A DNA stretch of 64,000 nucleotides, taken from assembly GCA_030581615.1 (NCBI GenBank), contig JAKTTT010000064.1, forward strand, positions 62,001 to 126,000, read 5' to 3'. The translations under genes and the position numbers were made by a program. Source of the DNA: Alloascoidea africana (taxonomy: Eukaryota; Ascomycota; Alloascoideomycetes; Alloascoideales; Alloascoideaceae). The notes beneath the pieces are model-generated. The model had not been told where the DNA came from. It searched no databases and worked only from the letters and a program-made list of their open reading frames with translations. Positions 40,265 through 51,106 of this stretch are shown here, piece after piece (the stretch's first letter is position 1; each line of letters begins with the position of its first letter).

Positions 40265-42325
40265 TGTTAGCCTCGGATGGGTGATCTCCTCCCTCTCTAG
40301 TAGCGAGGCTTAGATAGGTCTATATAAGTAGCCCATCTGGTCCCCCTTATGGGGGCCGAATCAACGATTCTGGCTCACGACACTATGTCTTCTTCTATAC
40401 AACCCTCAGCTCTGTCTGCAGCGGATATGGCCTCTTTGATTTCTGCTATTACAGCGGCATCTCTGACGGCCAATGTTCAAGCGCTCTCTGCAGCAGCGAA
40501 AGAATCCGCTCAGGACGTCGAGCTATCCAGGTCGTACAAATTTTTACCGACCTGGGGAATACACGAGAACCGGCTGCAAGTGCACAACAAGTTCCAGACG
40601 ATTTTGGAGTCTCGGGACTGGTCTGCCCCACAATTTTTTAAGGCGTTGAAACGATCCGCCTCGGATGACAGATCTGTACGGTTTGCACAACTCATGAATC
40701 GGAAATCATTGAATTCGAGCGTGCGCATCTCTTCTTATCGTGGTTTTTGGTCACCGAGCGAAGGGAGCACGCTACAGTCTTGCGGAAGGAAAGGCTCTCC
40801 GAATTTGAAAAATTCAGGAGACTGCCCATATGTTACTCCGATCAAGACTTCCGGGACATCTTCAAGTCTCTACGCTCGATACATGTCCCCGACCTTCCGT
40901 TCTCGGCGCTTTTGTTCTTGCTCGCCGCTTCTCAGTTTTCGGTTTACGACACTGTGGCGCGGATGGTGGAGGGTCACGCCAAGACCTTGACCGCAGCGGC
41001 CGACCCACACGCCAAGGTGCCCAAAACCACCAAAGACGCAGCCAAGACGATTCCCAACAACTTCGAATCATACGGCTCGTTTTTTTTCAAGGTTATGAGC
41101 ACCTGGTGATACAATTCATTCCTCAACCGCCTAACATACCGCGCTTCGATCAACCCAAACGCGGTAAACGAGGGGGACAAAGGCACAGAAAGTGCCTCTT
41201 CCTGTCCCCTGCAAGAAGACCGGACAGCGGGGCAGCTCTTGAGGAAAAATGTGGGATAGCGTCTTGGAAGTAACCCACGTGCCCCAAAAATTGCTGAATT
41301 TGTTCCCGATTTTGTGGAGGTGAAAGCGTCCGGATAGTTTGAATTGAATCCTCTGCAGGGGCGACTCCCTGTCGCGTCACGTCGTGCCCGACCCAGTGGA
41401 CTCGGGGCCTCCCAAGAACACACTTTTCCAGGTTTAGCACCAACGAATGTTGGCGAAAGATGGAAAATAATTGTTGGAGGTGTGCGACGTGTTCCTCCAT
41501 CGATTTTGAGAAAACCAGCAGGTCGTTCATGTATAGACGAGTGAAGTTTCTGCAAGGCAATAGGACATCCTGCAGGAAATCCGTAAATGCCTGCTGGTTT
41601 TCTCAAAATCGATGGAGGGACACATCACACATCTTCAGCAATTATTTTCCATCTTTCTCCAACATTCGTTGGTGCTAAACCAGGAAAAGTGTGTTCTTGG
41701 GAGGCCCCGAGTCCACTGGGTCGGGCACGACGTGACGCGATAGGGAGTCGCCCCTGCAGAGGATTCAATTCAGACTATTCGGACTCTTTCACCTCCACAA
41801 AATCGAGAGCAAATTCAGCAATTTTGGGGGCATGTGGGATACTTTCAGGATGCTATCCCACATTTTCCCTCAAGAGCTGCCCCGCTGTCCGATCTTCTTG
41901 CAGGCGACAAAAAGAGGCATTTTCAGTGGACCGAAAGGGCCCAACAAGCGTTCGAAGATCTGCGGACAGCCCTCACAACATCCGCGCTGAAACCATTTGA
42001 TCCAGATGCCCCGATCGCCATTATGTCGGACGCATCGGATGTCGGTGTCGGTGCGGTGCTAGTCCAGGATGACGGAAGGGGGATGCACCCCGTGGAGTAC
42101 CGCTCCAAAAAGTTCGCCGGGTCACAAAGAAATTGGGCCCCGGTCGAGAAAGAAGTGTTCGCTGTTAAATGGGCACTAGACAAATTTAAATTTTTTATCT
42201 CTGGCAGGCGTGTGAATTTCTTTACGGATCAAAAAGCGTTTGTGCAAGTATACAACTCGGATAAAGTAATGCTTGTGCCATTACTTGAATCTGTAAAGTC
42301 TGGCAAATTGTTTTCAGCACTATGA
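40265..42325. mobile_element. Ty3/gypsy-type LTR-retrotransposon fossil, rearranged
   Basis: A broken fragment of a Ty3/gypsy (Metaviridae-like) element, GC-richer than the flanking genes. Parts: a possible LTR piece from about 40265, starting with TGTTAG and holding a TATATAAG near 40320; a gag-like segment on plus at about 40385-40990; a reverse-transcriptase to RNase H segment on minus at about 41150-41560; and a second RT to RNase H segment on plus at about 41590-42325. The last two are inverted copies of each other, related to the RT thumb/connection and RNase H region of gypsy elements. Protease, integrase and a matching right LTR are not seen. It is clearly dead, with several interruptions and large losses. 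The recognisable protein pieces and the only moderate divergence between the inverted copies suggest middling rather than great age. Confidence 0.85.
41184..41929. repeat. large inverted repeat inside the retroelement fossil
   Basis: Arms of about 340 nt at 41184-41522 and 41590-41929, separated by a 67-nt spacer. The inner ends match as CCAGCAGG and CCTGCTGG. The arms are similar along their whole length but not identical. A transcript through both would fold into a long hairpin. Confidence 0.85.
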
Positions 42326-42469
42326 GATTACGAATTATTTTGAAAAAGTATGTCATCATGGGTTATGAATCAATTAAATAGAGCCATTCACAGATATGTT
42401 TCTCCCTTAAGAGATGGACTGGTACAGATCATTAAGTTTACATCCAATATCTAAAGATACAATGTAAAA

Positions 42470-43102
42470 GTTCGCCTGATTTTTCAATCGCAATCTTTAC
42501 AGAAGTAGACCCAGATTGGGCTCCATAGCTTTTAATCCTTTTCACAACATTGAAACCTTCAATAATCTCACCAAACACAACGTGTTTGCCGTTCAACCAA
42601 GGGCAGAGCAGTGGTAATGAAAAACTGTGAGCCGTTGGTATCTCTTCCTGCATTTGGCATAGATAAAAGGCCAAGCTTATTACGAGTTTTGATAAAGTTC
42701 TCATCAGGAAATTACTCTCCATCGATCGATTTACCGCCGGTCCCATTTCCAAGTGTGAAAATCACCGCCTTGTAGCATGAATTGAGGAAGTACACGGTGG
42801 GAAACTGATCCCGCATAACCGTAGCCCTTCTCGCCAATTCCAAGAGCGGGAAAGTTCTCAGCGGTCTTTGGGGCAATGTAGTAGTAGAGCTTGAAAACAA
42901 TTCTACCAACTGAAGCGCCCGGTTCAATAGTTAGCGCGACCAAATCCGTAAACCAGTGAGATTGAGATCAAGATCCATGTCAGATCATCTGGTGCCTTTG
43001 ACGCCAATTGAGCAAGCTAACGTAGTGGTTTTATTTCAAATCACATATTGACAGTAACATCAAAGTAAACAATGTTTCCCGTCTGTGATAGACTCAGAGA
43101 CA
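42470..43102 (-). pseudogene. cyclophilin (peptidyl-prolyl isomerase) pseudogene with retained intron
   Basis: Reading on minus, SQTGNIVYFDVTVN (about 43102-43045) is the start of a cytosolic cyclophilin. An intron-like stretch (about 43044-42910) has a CTAAC at 42934-42930 and a TTCAG acceptor. Then come [19 protein letters not shown] and [15 protein letters not shown], followed by the NGSQFF-like and [12 protein letters not shown] blocks and the terminal IAIEKSGEL. The start codon position reads CTA, there is a frame change after QFMLQGGDF, a stop (TAA) where GEKF is expected, and another frame change before PWLNGK. The key FHRV motif reads SHRV. So it cannot make a full isomerase. Keeping an intron shows it arose by DNA duplication or decay in place, not by reverse transcription of mRNA. 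It lies next to the retroelement fossil. Confidence 0.85.
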
Positions 43103-43459
43103 CGGAAGAAAGAGAAGAACAAAGTACAACAGGAAGATGAACTAATACGATCCAAAGCTTATTGTCCAGTTGCGGCATAAACGTGGCATAGACACTAGAC
43201 ATATGCCCCAGACAAAGATGGCTCAAAACAACCACTCCACCAAGAAGTTTTATCAGTGGCAGCATCTGTGCGAGATCGAAGGGCCTTGAGAGCCCATCCA
43301 TGAGAGAAGCCTTTCTGTCTGCAGATACTGTTCAATTTATTGTTTGATTGTGAAAAAAATGAGCGTTTTACGGGACTTCTTCTAGAAGAAGTGTAGTAGA
43401 AGTAGTATTGTTCAGCTCATACATTCTTATATAGAACAACAGAACATTGTCAATTTGGA

Positions 43460-45125
43460 TCAAAGAAACTTCCTATTTTTGTTAAACTCCTTCTGAGATG
43501 TAACTGCCCTCAACTTCATAACCCTGAAAATCACTGTTGAGGAAAAATCAGGAACAAGAACAACTTGAAAGAGAATTTTAAGTATTGATAAATCCAAATC
43601 CCCTTCCATGTGCTTATCGTATTCTGACTCGACGTCCTCTATTTTTCGTTTCTTGGTTGGTGGAGAGATTTTGTCCAACAGGTCTGGCATTGATGGTTGG
43701 GCTTCGCCGCCACTACCACAGTGGTATTCACTTGGAAGGCTGTCTCCAGGAAAATGAGTACCGTCAACAGATTTGCCGTCAATCTCGATATCTGCAGATC
43801 TCAGATCAACCCAGTAGTATTTGCCTTCACCAAAAGCCATAGGAGGTGAGAAAACTGGGCTATTGTGGAAAACAGCAGCGTTTTCAACCATTTTGTTACT
43901 TATGCCTTCTAGCTTTTCGCCAATTCCTGTGCTTCTTACCAATGTAACTGGAATTAAAGCTTCATCAGAGTGTAAGCTTGGTATTGTAATATGAAAGGAA
44001 GGATATTGCAGTTGTATGTTTAATATTGCAGGTTTTGGATCAACAAAAGGGCGTTGATAACACGCGACTGAATCATCAAATTTGAAAGACGAAGAACTGA
44101 TTCCGTTTAATTTGAGAAACTTCAAATCCAAGGTGATTTCATCCATGTCTAATTTACTGTTGAATGAAAAAGCGTGGGGCACGATTCTTTGCTCTAGATT
44201 CAAGAATCTATAATAGTGGCATTCCTTCATTAGTAGTTCGCAATGCCTTTTACTTTCCTCTGTATCAAACCGTGGTAAAGAACCCCCCTCTAGCAACTCT
44301 ATTAATTCACCAAAAAGTTGTGAGCTCCGATGTGGAACTGATGGAGGGACCATTGGCGGTGGACGTATTAATTTGAGTTCCTTAACGATTGGAGACAAAT
44401 CCTGAAAAAAGCTATTATAGCTGATACTAAAGTAGTTTGGAGTATCGCCTTTTCTTTCAAGAAGTCGCCGACTGAAACTGAATGCCTTAGACCCTATTCT
44501 TACAAAGATTTCGGTTTCTTTCAATAGAGCTTTCAGCTTGGGGAGGTTGTAATAAAAAGCATCTGCAAACAGTTGGCAATATTCGTCTTCATTTTGAATG
44601 CTAATATGGTATCCTATAGTATTTGAATAATTAGGTTTTCTTTTTCTCATTCTTCTTTCGTTCCTGATAAACCTGGTGCTTACCTTGCAGATGTTGCACT
44701 ATTCGTTCAAACACATGTGGGGAGCGATCAATGTGTAGTACTGTATTTTTATCGCTTACCTTTAGGAAAAAGGTGGTAAAATAGGAGGGCGCTATTTCAA
44801 ACGCAATGAGCGTTAGATTCTAACAGATTCTGTTGGTGTCAAGAGAAAACTCACCATCTGACGAAAGAGAACAGCCACTTGCGAGACGCGTTAGTTGGAG
44901 AGTTAAATACCCATGAAATCACTTTAGTATCATCTAGTCACCTTATCAAAAACAGTTTACCCCCAACTTGAATGCGGAACGTCTGCTCACAAGCAAACGT
45001 TAGACTCTTGTGCAGAAGCGAATGACAATATGCTATCATACTTGTGCGTGGGGAAGAATCTCAGGAATAGCGGTTGAAACCTCGTAGCTGACGTCCCCCG
45101 GAGACAAGCTTGACGATTCGGACAT
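43460..45125 (-). CDS. BTB/POZ (T1-type) domain protein, five exons
   Basis: Exons: 45125-45042 (84 nt), 44982-44942 (41), 44877-44855 (23), 44791-44684 (108) and 44613-43460; together 1410 nt, 469 aa. Donors are GTATGA, GTGACT, GTGAGT and GTAAGC; acceptors CAG, AAG, TAG and TAG; CTAAC branch sites lie 10-25 nt before the first three. Joined reading: FRIQVGGKLFLISGCSLSSDAPSYFTTFF, then VLHIDRSPHVFERIVQHLQGYHISIQNED, a BTB fold of the potassium-channel-tetramerisation type found in S. cerevisiae YLR108C and YDR132C. A second BTB-like block (EIFVRIGSKAFSFSRRLLE...SPNYFS-like) follows at about residue 125, then a domain with CYQRPFVDPKPAILNIQLQYP and a nuclear-type PPTKKRKIED. Such proteins are often oligomers or Cullin-3 adaptors; the role here is unknown. 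Without the short exons half of the domain is lost. Confidence 0.87.
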
Positions 45126-45352
45126 TTCTGCTCGAATAATTACTATGAATGAAGAAAGGGAGAAAGAAGGTTTCTGCTTTATTTGGCTCTATGCTTTGGT
45201 GATTATTGTCTTGGGAAAGGAACGGATGTATCGAACAAAGTGGTTACCACTCCAAAAATCTACATTTGTAGCACTTCATCACGAACATTTTCGCTGGCCA
45301 CCCAGATTATGCTAAATACACTACATAAGATCAATCAAAACAAAGACCTGAA

Positions 45353-46000
45353 TTAAAAATGATTGTCTGTGTACAGAGAGCGTTTTATACCCTTTGCACG
45401 CTCGGCCTGGTCTTGAGTCCGTTGTATCGTTCTGAACATAGAGATCGAGGGCACAGGAAACTTATCATAGTTGACCACGTTTGATCCATACTCGTTCTTG
45501 ACGCCCAGCCCTTCCATTTTATCACTAGTGAACCGGAGAGTAGAGCAATCTTCATCGGACATCAAAAATTCATTGTAGTGCAACCCTTCTTTTTTATACT
45601 CCAGAAACCTCTGGACCTTATTTGGCAAGCTGGAATCCAGCACTTCCACGCTGTGTGTGGCATCGAAATGCGGAATCTGTGGAATTGAAACCGGAAGCTG
45701 TGTAGAAAGCTGCAATAAAAGATTTCTTGCCTCTTCCTCGGTCAGATCAGCCTGGGCCGGCAATGCTTGGCCATATTTCAAGTTCTCTGCCTGATGTATA
45801 TCGTCCTCCCTTTTTTGGTCTACAGAGTTGGGTCGTATGGCGCTGGCCCCATCCTCCAATGTGGGTTCCGGTCCGCCACCACTCCGCTTCATGGTCTCCT
45901 CGACGACCTGTGTCTCACTCCCGCTGCTACTGTCACTGTCGTAGTCCACCAGTCCCGCCATAGCTGTTGTCTGGTCGGTCGTTTCGGCGATGGCCAGCAT
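45353..46000 (-). CDS. HCNGP-like protein (SAP30BP family)
   Basis: 215 aa, or 202 aa if translation begins at the second ATG (45961). The second start gives MAGLVDYDSDS, which is the usual opening of the HCNGP/SAP30BP family, so it may be the true one. The family core is NKVQRFLEYKKEGLHYNEFLMS at about residues 128-150. In animals SAP30BP acts in transcription repression and in splicing of short introns together with RBM17; the fungal function is little known. The middle is acidic and disordered. A link to short-intron splicing would be of interest in this genome but is inference. Head to head with YCF1 with a very short gap. Confidence 0.8.
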   Translation of the reverse strand: MLAIAETTDQTTAMAGLVDYDSDSSSGSETQVVEETMKRSGGGPEPTLEDGASAIRPNSVDQKREDDIHQAENLKYGQALPAQADLTEEEARNLLLQLSTQLPVSIPQIPHFDATHSVEVLDSSLPNKVQRFLEYKKEGLHYNEFLMSDEDCSTLRFTSDKMEGLGVKNEYGSNVVNYDKFPVPSISMFRTIQRTQDQAERAKGIKRSLYTDNHF

Positions 46001-46021
46001 CGTTGAACCCTACACAGCGAG

Positions 46022-46027
46022 CACGTG
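46022..46027. promoter_or_regulatory. CACGTG palindrome in a compact bidirectional promoter
   Basis: CACGTGAC lies between the HCNGP-like gene and the YCF1 leader. It fits Cbf1 or Pho4-type bHLH binding sites. It is the only recognisable motif in a gap of under 50 bp between the outermost ATGs. Confidence 0.4.
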
Positions 46028-46047
46028 ACACTTTATCATTATTCATC

Positions 46048-46209
46048 ATGGCAGATTGTCGCTATCCACCTTCTACCCCAGCGCCTCTCTTCTCAATAAC
46101 TGTTGGAAATGTCGGTTCCTTTTGCGTTGCCAGAATGGGACCTGGTCCAGCAGCAAGCGATTTCGATGGCCTCGTCTCCGAGATACCTGTCTTCGGGTAC
46201 GATAGCTAA
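46048..46209 (+). promoter_or_regulatory. 53-codon upstream open reading frame before YCF1
   Basis: Starts ATGGCAGATTG and ends TAA at 46207-46209, four bases before the preferred YCF1 ATG (46214). It is in a different frame from YCF1. If in the mRNA leader, it would reduce translation of the transporter or couple it to reinitiation. An alternative is that it is part of an unrecognised first exon. Confidence 0.45.
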
Positions 46210-46213
46210 CGAA

Positions 46214-49200
46214 ATGTCAACGGGCATGTCGGACATACAGATGGGATTTTACGCAGCATCGCTGAACGGTTCAAGACCAGGCAACTGCTTTCTTTGTGCA
46301 GATCAAGAAGGATGGGGTCCCTTATCTCGATGGAGCGATCTTACTCCCTGTTTTATTGAAGGCGTATTGTTGGGGTCATTATCCGTTTTTCTAGCGATTG
46401 GCGGGCTACATCAATTAAGAATCTTTTCAAGAAGGGTTATTCTACCAAACCCTGCAAATTGGCATTTCTGGCTGAAATTGGTATGTTTTTATATTCAAAG
46501 TTGCCACTGGATCATCTTCAGAGAGCTAACACGCCTTTTATTTTGTAGCTACTGGTTTTTCTTCAAGCTATTTTCACAGCCCTAGTTTCGTTGAGATTTG
46601 CCCTCACAAAGACCTACTGGTACGAAAACTTGTTCTTTTGGTCCCCAACCATTTCGTTCTTGTCACTAGGGGTTGCTTTCAGATTACACTATGTTGAACA
46701 TCGAAAGTCGTTAATTGCAAATGCCATACTTCTTTTTTACTGGCTCTTTGACGTTCTTGCGTTGGGCATCAAAGTAGAGAGTCTATTAGTAAGGCACGTT
46801 GAAAAAGTCGATCATGTCTACTTCAACCTGGTTGTTTTCCAATTCGTCAATGCCTTTTTCATATTTGCTCTCGAAACTTTCATAAAGCCGGCAACATCTG
46901 CATACACAGACTTTTTCACGGAAGGCAAAAATCCTCTAGATTATGCCAATATTTTCCAGAGGCTGACATTCACATGGATGAGCCCGTTGATGAAGAAGGG
47001 TTACCAGAATTACCTCACTGAAAAAGATCTACCAGAAATTCCAACAGGTCTCGGTGCAGAAGAAACTGCAGAAGCTCTAAGAAAGAATTGGATACATCAA
47101 GTTAATACTAATAAACGTCCTTCGTTGCCCTGGGCACTGTTCAAGTCTTTTGGTGGTCCGTTTGTGATTGGAGGCTTTTTCAAAGCTGGCCACGATATTC
47201 TGGCTTTCACGCAACCTCAATTACTTCGCCTTTTGGTGAGGTTTGTAGGTACATATTCTGGTGATGAGGGCGTTATTCCAGACCCGATTGTAAAAGGTGC
47301 ACTAATCGCAGCTTCAATGTTTCTGGTTTCTGTTGTTCAAACCGCTGTTCTCCACCAGTACTTCCAGCGTGCTTTCGATTCTGGAATCAAGGTAAAGACC
47401 AGCTTGACAGCGCTGGTGTATAAAAAGTCATTGGTTTTGTCAAATGAAGACAGAGTTGGCAAGAATACTGGCGATATTGTTAATCTCATGTCCGTTGACA
47501 CTCAAAGACTGCAGGACTTGACTCAATATGTCCAGATGATATGGTCAGGACCATTTCAATTAGTTCTCTGTCTTTTCAGTCTGTATAACATGCTGGGGCA
47601 TAGTATGTGGGCAGGTGTTGCCATAATGGTGGTAATGATCCCGCTCAATTCGAGAATAGCAAAATACCAAAAGACGCTACAGAAGAGACAAATGAAGAAT
47701 AAGGACCACAGAACCCGACTCATTTCCGAGATTCTGAATAACATCAAGAGTTTGAAGCTCTACGGATGGGAAATCCCTTACATGGAAAAGCTAGCTCACG
47801 TCAGAAATGAAAGGGAATTGAGAACTTTAAAGGATATTGGCGTTTTCAATGCAGTGTTTTCTTTTCTCTGGAACTGTGCACCTTTTCTTGTCTCGTGCTC
47901 CACTTTTGCAGTATTCGTCTTGACCCAAAATAAACCTTTAACAACAGATATTGTGTTTCCTGCTCTTACGCTTTTTAATCTTTTATCTTTCCCTCTGGCT
48001 ATGATTCCCATGGTTATTACAGCAGTCATTGAAGCTTCAGTTTCATTTAATAGACTGGAAAAGTTTTTCTTGTCCAAGGAGATCCAACCAGATGCAGTCA
48101 CACACTTGGAAAGGGCTTCTAAGATTGGTGACAATGCTGTGGTTGTGGACAATGCAACTTTCCTATGGCAAAGAGAGCCAGAGTACAAAGTTGCATTATC
48201 TGATATCAATTATGTTGCAAAGAAAGGCGAGCTTAGCTGTGTGGTTGGAAAGGTCGGAAGCGGGAAATCTTCTTTCATCCAGGCCATTCTTGGAGATTTG
48301 ACCAAAATATCTGGGTCTGTGACTATTTTTGGTCGTGTTGCCTATGTTCCTCAAATCCCTTGGATTATGAACGGGAGCGTGAAAGAAAATGTATTGTTTG
48401 GTAGTAAGTTTGACCCTGTTTTCTATAATCGCACTCTTCACGCATGCGCACTGTTGGATGATTTGGATATTCTGCCGGGTGGGGATGAAACTGAAGTGGG
48501 TGAAAAAGGAATCTCACTATCCGGAGGCCAAAAAGCAAGGTTGTCACTAGCTCGTGCGGTATATGCCAGAGCAGATGTTTATGTCTTGGATGATCCATTA
48601 TCTGCTGTTGACGAGCACGTTGGGAAGCACTTGATTGACAATGTCCTTGGTCCAAAGGGTCTACTAAGACATAAGGCAAAAATCTTAGCGACCAATTCAA
48701 TCAATGTATTGTCCATTGCTGATCGAATCACAATGTTAACAGATGGTGTGATCACTGAAAGTGGTAGTTATCAGGATATTGTATCCAACGCGTCTCCGCT
48801 CTCCCAACTCATTAAAGAATTTGGTAAAAAATCTGCTTCAAATTCAAACACAGAAGACGAATTAGATACCGATCATCCATCTAATGGAACAACCAATGGC
48901 GAGGGGAACAGTACTGTGAATGGAAACGATACAGATCTTGACAGCACTGAAAATGATGAAAATCTGGAACCTTACACGGGAAAATCTGTATCCTCTTCAA
49001 CTTCTCAAGTTGCGAAAATGAGAAAAGAAAGTTTCGCTAGTTTAAGGAGGGCTAGCACGGCAAGTTTAACCAAACCCAAAATAGGCGGTGAAGAGACTGA
49101 TGTAAAGAAATCTAGACGTGAACACTTGGAACAGGGAAAAGTTGACTGGAAAGTTTACCAAAGATATTTCTATGCTTGTAACCCTTGGGGTGTCTCGATA

Positions 49201-50883
49201 TTTTTGGGATGTTTAATTCTTTCAGCTGCGACAAGCGTTGCAAGTAACGTTTGGCTAAAGATATGGTCAGAAGCAAACTCGGAGACTGGTGGTAACCCAG
49301 ATATTGGTAAGTATCTGGGCATCTACCTCGCTCTGGGGGTTTTAACGTCGCTGCTTGCCCTCGCACACACTGTTATTCTGTGGGTTTTTTGCTCGATTCA
49401 AGGCTCAAAAGTGCTACACGAGGGTATGGCTGCTTCAGTATTACGCGCTCCAATGTCATTCTTTGAAACCACCCCAATTGGCAGAATTTTAAATCGATTT
49501 TCAAGCGATATTTATAAGGTTGACGAAGTTTTGGCCCGAGTGTTTTCTCAATTTTTTGGAAATTCAGTAAAAGTGGCTTTCACATTAGCTGTCATTTGTT
49601 CATCCACCTGGCAATTCATATTCTTTATCTTACCCATTGGTGCCCTATACGTTTTCTACCAGAGGTACTATCTGATGACTTCCAGGGAATTAAAGAGATT
49701 GGATAGTGTTACAAAGAGTCCTATTTTTGCTCATTTCCAAGAAACTCTTGGGGGTGTGAGCACAATTAGGGCTTATGGTCAACAGCAGCGATTCAACTTT
49801 TTGAACGAGGCAAGAGTCGACCTTAACATGACTGCGTACCATCCATCAATAAATGCAAATAGATGGCTTGCTGTTCGACTTGAATTTTTGGGATCTTTGA
49901 TTATCCTTGGTGCATCTGGACTCACTATATTGACTCTAAAGAGTAGCCACCTTACTGCTGGTAAGGTTGGTTTAGCAATGAGCTATGCTCTACAGATTAC
50001 ACAGTCTTTGAATTGGATTGTCAGAATGACCGTTGAAGTTGAAACCAATATTGTTTCTGTTGAGAGAATTATGGAATACTCAGCGTTGAGGAGTGAAGCG
50101 CCGGAGATTATAGATGATCACCGGCCACCTGAAAACTGGCCTTCGGATGGAAACGTTGTGTTCAAGAACTATTCCACCAGATACAGACCAGAATTAGACT
50201 TGGTACTTAAAAACATCAATCTAAGTATAAAAGCGCGAGAAAAGATTGGAATTGTTGGCAGAACTGGCGCCGGTAAGAGTTCGTTGACTTTGGCTTTGTT
50301 TAGGATTATCGAAGCCGCTAACGGATCAATTAACATTGATAATGTCAACACGTCGAGCATTGGACTGCAAGATTTGCGCCATCGTCTTTCGATCATCCCA
50401 CAGGATTCACAGGTTTTTGAAGGTACCATTAGAGATAATATTGACCCTAGCAACATCTATAAGGATGACGAAATTTGGCGAGCTTTGGAGTTGGCACATT
50501 TAAAAGAGCATGTCAAAGGAATGGGAGACCTGCTTGAATCCAAGGTGTCTGAAGGAGGTCGTAACCTCTCTGTAGGACAGCGGCAATTAATGTGTCTGGC
50601 CAGGGCTTTGTTAGTGCCCTCTACGGTTCTGGTTTTGGACGAAGCGACCGCCGCCATCGATGTCGAGACAGACCATGTCATACAGGAAACTATAAGGAAA
50701 GAGTTTGAGAATAGGACGATTCTGACTATCGCTCACAGACTCAACACAATCATGGACAGCGATCGTATTGTTGTTTTAGGCGCTGGACAAGTTCTGGAGT
50801 TTGACTCTCCTGAAGAACTTTTGAAGAATCCAAACTCTGTTTTCTATTCCTTGTGCAAACAAGGTGGCTTTGTTGAAGAATAA
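46214..50883 (+). CDS. YCF1: vacuolar ABC-C transporter, Ycf1 type, two exons
   Basis: Full-length MRP-type pump of glutathione conjugates and metals into the vacuole. Exon 1 46214-46480, intron 46481-46548 (GTATGT, GCTAAC branch, TAG), exon 2 46549-50883; 1533 aa (S. cerevisiae 1515). TMD0 starts NCFLCADQEGWGPLS and IEGVLLGSLS as in Ycf1. TMD1 follows, then NBD1 with Walker A GKVGSGKSS, signature LSGGQKARLSLARAVY and VYVLDDPLSAVD; a linker with the phosphorylation motif RRASTASL near 920 (compare RRASDATL of Ycf1); TMD2; and NBD2 with GRTGAGKSS, LSVGQRQLMCLARALL and VLVLDEATAAID. The exact start is uncertain: in-frame ATGs also lie at 46109 and 46226. Confidence 0.93.
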
Positions 50884-51106
50884 TAGTAATAAAAACCAAG
50901 GACCACATATAATCATACGTACTAATTATGAACTTGTTAACGTGATGGAAAAATCTACAATTTATGATGCTCCGATGAACGAGGAAGAAATTAAAAATTC
51001 CACTTCATGCACAACATGTGTATGTTAGAGCTTATTTCTGTCAAAAATAGAATGCTAATTAATTACCCTTATCAAGACAAATAAAAAAAAGTATACAAAA
51101 AATTAT

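Noticed and set aside
42438-43301. Minus-strand frames (70-104 residues) as a functional cyclophilin or separate small genes
   Set aside because: The family sequence is spread over several frames with an internal stop and a lost start codon, so a pseudogene explains all of them.
44614-44650. ATG at 44650 as start of the BTB gene
   Set aside because: This ATG lies within intron 4; starting there removes the first half of the BTB fold, which is found intact in upstream exons.
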